Positions 6,547 through 8,873 of a DNA stretch of 8,873 nt are shown here, in pieces. Both the position numbers and the translations under genes were made by a program. Numbering within the stretch: position 1 is the stretch's first letter; every line of letters starts with the position of its first letter. Under the pieces are notes generated by a model. That model saw nothing but the letters and a program-made list of their open reading frames with translations, ran no database searches and was not told the DNA's origin. Source of the stretch: Anaerolineales bacterium UBA6663 (GTDB lineage Bacteria > Chloroflexota > Anaerolineae > Anaerolineales > UBA6663); NCBI GenBank assembly GCA_002455335.1, contig DKKP01000222.1:1-8873 (forward strand), read 5' to 3'.

Positions 6547-7584
6547 ATGCTCGAACCGCCGGACCTTGACACGACAGCCCTGGCCGAAGAGTTGGCGCGC
6601 TCCTATGCGCTATCGGTCGCCGCGCTCGATTTTCTTGCGCTGGGAGCCGATCCCAATACGGCTGTTTTTCGCGCCATCGATTTCGACCGCCGCGCGTACT
6701 TCGTGAAGCTGCGCGGAAGCTTCGACCCCGTGTCGGTCACGCTCCCCGACCTGTTGCGCAAGCGCGGCAGCGTCAATGTCATCGCGCCCCTGAAGACCCA
6801 CACCGGCGCGCTCGCCTGCGACTTCGATCGCTTCACCCTGATCCTGTATCCGTACGTCGATGGCCGGGATGCCTGGGAGACCGGGCTGACCGAAACGCAG
6901 TGGCACGCGTTGGGCCGCGCGCTCAAGAGCCTCCACACCCTGACGCCGCCACCCGATCTCGCCGCGCGCATCCGGCGCGAGACCTATGCCCCGCTCTGGC
7001 GCGACAGGACCCGCGCCTTCCTCGGCCGCGTCGAACACGAGACCTGGGCCGAGCGTGTCGCGGTTCAGGCCGCCGAGCTGCTGCGTGACCGGCGCGACGT
7101 GATCCAGAACCTTGTCGATCGCGCCGAGCGTCTGGCAACCACACTTCAGGAGCAGCCCCGCGAGGCCGTGGTCTGCCATTCCGATATCCATGCCGGGAAC
7201 GTACTGTTGGATGCGGAGGGCGTGCTCCATGTCGTCGACTGGGATGATCCGATCCTGGCGCCCAAGGAGCGCGACCTGATGTTCATCGGCGGCGGTCTGT
7301 TTGGCGGGCGGCGTGCGCCGGCCGAGGAAGAGGCGCTGTTCTATGCCGGGTACGGTGACACGCTGGTCGACGCCGTCGCGCTGGCGTACTACCGCTATGA
7401 GCGGATCATCGTCGACATCGCCGTCTACTGCGAGAGCCTGCTCGACACCGACGCCGGCGGTGTCGACCGCGCGCAATCGCTGCACTACCTCGAGTCGAAC
7501 TTCGAGCCCGGCCAGACGATCGACCTGGCGTATCGCGCCGATCGCAGCGGATTCTTCTCCGCCGGCGTCTCGGGTGACGTGTGA
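6547..7584 (+). CDS. APH-type phosphotransferase resembling APH(9) spectinomycin phosphotransferases
   Basis: A 345-residue kinase of the aminoglycoside/choline phosphotransferase fold, predicted cytoplasmic, transferring phosphate from ATP to a small-molecule hydroxyl. Visible parts are the ATP-binding Lys54 in YFVKL, the catalytic loop CHSDIHAGN (Asp213, Asn218), and the Mg-binding DWD (Asp231, Asp233). The overall pattern recalls the APH(9)-like family as I remember it: an opening MLEPPDL, LILYPYVDGRDAWE, LAPKERDLMFIGG and ALAYYRYERIIVDIA. Length is normal. True spectinomycin resistance is not established: many chromosomal relatives have unknown substrates. The gene shares a GTGA overlap with the next, small TPR gene. 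No Shine-Dalgarno is seen before the ATG, and the start is supported by matching the usual family N-terminus. Confidence 0.88.
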   Translation: MLEPPDLDTTALAEELARSYALSVAALDFLALGADPNTAVFRAIDFDRRAYFVKLRGSFDPVSVTLPDLLRKRGSVNVIAPLKTHTGALACDFDRFTLILYPYVDGRDAWETGLTETQWHALGRALKSLHTLTPPPDLAARIRRETYAPLWRDRTRAFLGRVEHETWAERVAVQAAELLRDRRDVIQNLVDRAERLATTLQEQPREAVVCHSDIHAGNVLLDAEGVLHVVDWDDPILAPKERDLMFIGGGLFGGRRAPAEEEALFYAGYGDTLVDAVALAYYRYERIIVDIAVYCESLLDTDAGGVDRAQSLHYLESNFEPGQTIDLAYRADRSGFFSAGVSGDV

Positions 7585-7988
7585 TCGACCAGCCAAATCC
7601 GAGCACGTCGCTCGATCTATGCGCCCGTTGCACGCGTGCCGAATACGCGGGCGATCTGGCCGCTGCCCTCGACGATGCCCGTCGCGCCTGGGACGTCGCC
7701 GCTGATGCCCTGGATCGGTGCGCCTCGGCGCACTACATCGGCCGCTACCTGCCTGACCCGACCGAACGACTGCGCTGGCACAGGATCGCGCTCAACGAGG
7801 CGGAGGCGGCCGCGCCGGAGTTGGTCGCGACCTGGCTGCCATCGCTCTACGTGAACCTCGGTCGCGCGCACGAAGCGCTCGGCGAAATGACTGAGGCGCA
7901 GTCCTTCTACGCGCGGGCAACGGCTCTCGGGTTGGCGCACGCCGCCGACGGCCCGGATGACTTGCACACGACCCACGGGTCGGCCTGA
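7581..7988 (+). CDS. Small tetratricopeptide-repeat-like protein coupled to the kinase gene
   Basis: A 135-residue, largely helical, soluble protein with no signal peptide. Two stretches look like TPR helix pairs: EYAGDLAAALDDARRAWDVA (residues 21-40) and LYVNLGRAHEALGEMTEAQS (89-108). The middle segment with SAHYIGRYLPDPTERLRWH resembles a family of short TPR proteins found in actinobacteria and Chloroflexota (recalled, not searched). It starts with GTG, whose last two bases plus the next A form the stop of the kinase gene (GTGA overlap), so translation is probably coupled. That suggests a shared role, perhaps a binding partner of the kinase, but no function can be assigned. Two Cys near the N-terminus (CARC) are not enough for a metal site. 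Confidence 0.8.
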   Translation: MIDQPNPSTSLDLCARCTRAEYAGDLAAALDDARRAWDVAADALDRCASAHYIGRYLPDPTERLRWHRIALNEAEAAAPELVATWLPSLYVNLGRAHEALGEMTEAQSFYARATALGLAHAADGPDDLHTTHGSA

Positions 7989-8083
7989 GCAGGCAGCAAC
8001 AGGCCATGGTATCTTGTGTGGCCCTGGATCCCTGGCGAGGCGCATTAAGCCTGACGGGGTCGTTATCGGCAACTGAGCGAACC

Positions 8084-8089
8084 AGGAGG
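8084..8089 (+). promoter_or_regulatory. Shine-Dalgarno site for the zinc-ribbon membrane protein
   Basis: AGGAGG with a 4-nt spacer (CACG) before the ATG at 8094. It is a full-strength match that fixes the start, and it contrasts with the GH31 and kinase genes, which show none. The 105-nt gap before this gene holds only weak inverted repeats (GGCCA/TGGCC around 8002-8023) and no clear promoter. Confidence 0.8.
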
Positions 8090-8093
8090 CACG

Positions 8094-8681
8094 ATGACGC
8101 GGCGTGTGAATGTGTCGACAGTCGCTGAGCTTCGGTTTCCGGATCGCTGTGTGGCGTGCGGCCGACCGGCCGAGACGCATTCGCGCCTGATCGTCGGCCC
8201 GGCCCCGCAATCTGGCGGAGAGGCGCCGGTGATGCAGGTGCCGCACTGCCGACGCTGCGCGCGCGGCACGCAGGTCATCTTCTTGGCCGGGTTACTGCCG
8301 TTCGGGGCCGGCTTCGTGCTGGTGGGTGGGGCGGCCTTCGTGGTCGCCGCCTTCGGCGCCAGCTGGCTCGGGCTCGACGAGATCGGCCAGCCCAACAACG
8401 CCAACTCGTTGATCATCGGTGCTGCGGCGGGGCTGATCGCCGGGATCCTCGGCGCGTTCGTGTTCGAGTTGATCGCGCGCGTGGCCCTGCTGCTTGTGTT
8501 CGGCCGGGCGCTATGGCACGCGCCGCCCCTCACGGCCCAGATGTTCGATGACAGCGATCACGTCGCCGGGCTCACGTATCACCCGGCGCGGGGCAAACGC
8601 CTGGCACGCCTCACGTTCTTCAACGACGCCGTCGCCGCCGAGTTCGTGGCGCTCAACCGTCTTCCAGACCTGCCGCGTTGA
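8094..8681 (+). CDS. Uncharacterised two-TM membrane protein with an N-terminal Cys4 zinc-ribbon-like head
   Basis: A 195-residue protein of unknown function. Residues 10-58 carry CVAC (Cys19, Cys22) and, 30 residues later, CRRC (Cys52, Cys55), a CxxC-x29-CxxC arrangement typical of a small zinc ribbon. Two strongly hydrophobic segments follow, about 61-90 and 105-136, each rich in Gly and Ala, separated by a short polar loop with EIGQPNNAN. The C-terminal 55 residues are soluble, with a LTFFNDAVAAEFVALN segment like an alpha/beta tail. No signal peptide precedes the Cys domain, so both ends probably face the cytoplasm (inference). It is convergent with the glycosyltransferase gene to the right. 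I recall similar hypothetical proteins in Chloroflexota but cannot confirm. Confidence 0.8.
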   Translation: MTRRVNVSTVAELRFPDRCVACGRPAETHSRLIVGPAPQSGGEAPVMQVPHCRRCARGTQVIFLAGLLPFGAGFVLVGGAAFVVAAFGASWLGLDEIGQPNNANSLIIGAAAGLIAGILGAFVFELIARVALLLVFGRALWHAPPLTAQMFDDSDHVAGLTYHPARGKRLARLTFFNDAVAAEFVALNRLPDLPR

Positions 8682-8724
8682 CGGGATGGACGGCCTCAAG
8701 CGATCCGCCGCGGGTTGATCTGAG

Positions 8725-8873
8725 TCAGGTGCGGATCGTTCGAGTCGGGCCGAGCCCTTCGATCACGGTCACCGCCCGGCTCAGGCCATCGTCGACGCTG
8801 ATCCGGGCGCCGAGCGCGGCTGCCCGCTCGTGCAGCGCCGGCGTGCGCAGCTCGCGCAGACCGGCCGCGAGGC
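8725..8873 (-). CDS. Glycosyltransferase C-terminus, GT1/MGT-like (partial)
   Basis: The last 48 residues of a minus-strand gene that enters from the right edge. The sequence GLRELRTPALHERAAALGAR then ISVDDGLSRAVTVIEGLGP is the closing helix pattern of GT-B fold UDP-sugar glycosyltransferases of the GT1/MGT group, in which a run like LRxLLxxPxxRxRAxALGxR is followed by an acidic stretch and a final AVxxIExL helix. Catalytic and donor-binding parts lie outside the window, so donor and acceptor cannot be named. It converges on the zinc-ribbon membrane protein gene with 43 nt between stops; no clear terminator is seen there. Confidence 0.68.
   Translation of the reverse strand, partial: LAAGLRELRTPALHERAAALGARISVDDGLSRAVTVIEGLGPTRTIRT

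Noticed and set aside
8001..8024. Inverted repeat AGGCCA...TGGCCC after the TPR gene as a terminator
   Set aside because: Only about 5 bp of stem, a 12-nt loop and no T-run.
1..8873. CRISPR arrays, tRNA or rRNA genes, insertion sequences
   Set aside because: No spaced identical repeats, no cloverleaf or rRNA-like segments, and no transposase motifs were seen on either strand.

Overview
The window is GC-rich bacterial DNA with tightly packed genes. It most resembles a member of the Chloroflexota. The clues are the solute-binding lipoprotein, whose linker carries a VEVPV-type repeat often seen in lipoproteins of that phylum, the Chloroflexota-like gene mix, and some starts with no Shine-Dalgarno sequence. 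This placement is inferred from composition and protein style and was not tested by a search.

Left part (1-5262) is a carbohydrate uptake and breakdown operon on the + strand. It holds the 3' end of a MalF/LacF-type permease, a complete MalG/LacG-type permease overlapping it by 8 nt, a possible 28-codon leader ORF, and an ABC sugar-binding lipoprotein. A perfect 15-bp terminator-like hairpin follows, then an 840-residue cytoplasmic GH31 alpha-glycosidase and a second terminator-like hairpin. The permeases and binding protein would import an oligosaccharide or glycoside, which GH31 would cut inside the cell. No ATPase gene lies here, so the transporter probably uses one encoded elsewhere, as many CUT1 systems do.

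Middle part (5263-5643) has no convincing intact gene. It holds weak traces of decayed coding sequence on the minus strand, some short direct repeats and a good sigma70-type promoter candidate. That promoter drives a membrane-anchored GGDEF diguanylate cyclase with intact active and inhibitory sites.

Right part (6490-8873) holds an APH(9)/spectinomycin-phosphotransferase-like kinase, coupled by a 4-nt GTGA overlap to a small TPR protein. A two-TM protein with a Cys4 zinc-ribbon-like head follows. A glycosyltransferase C-terminus enters on the minus strand from the right edge.

The most unusual signals are regulatory. One is the leader ORF whose stop overlaps the binding-protein start as ATGA. 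Another is the strong hairpin 13 nt before the GH31 start codon. The third is an exact 19-nt inverted match between the left side of that hairpin and a site deep inside the GH31 coding region. No clearly new multi-gene system was found.
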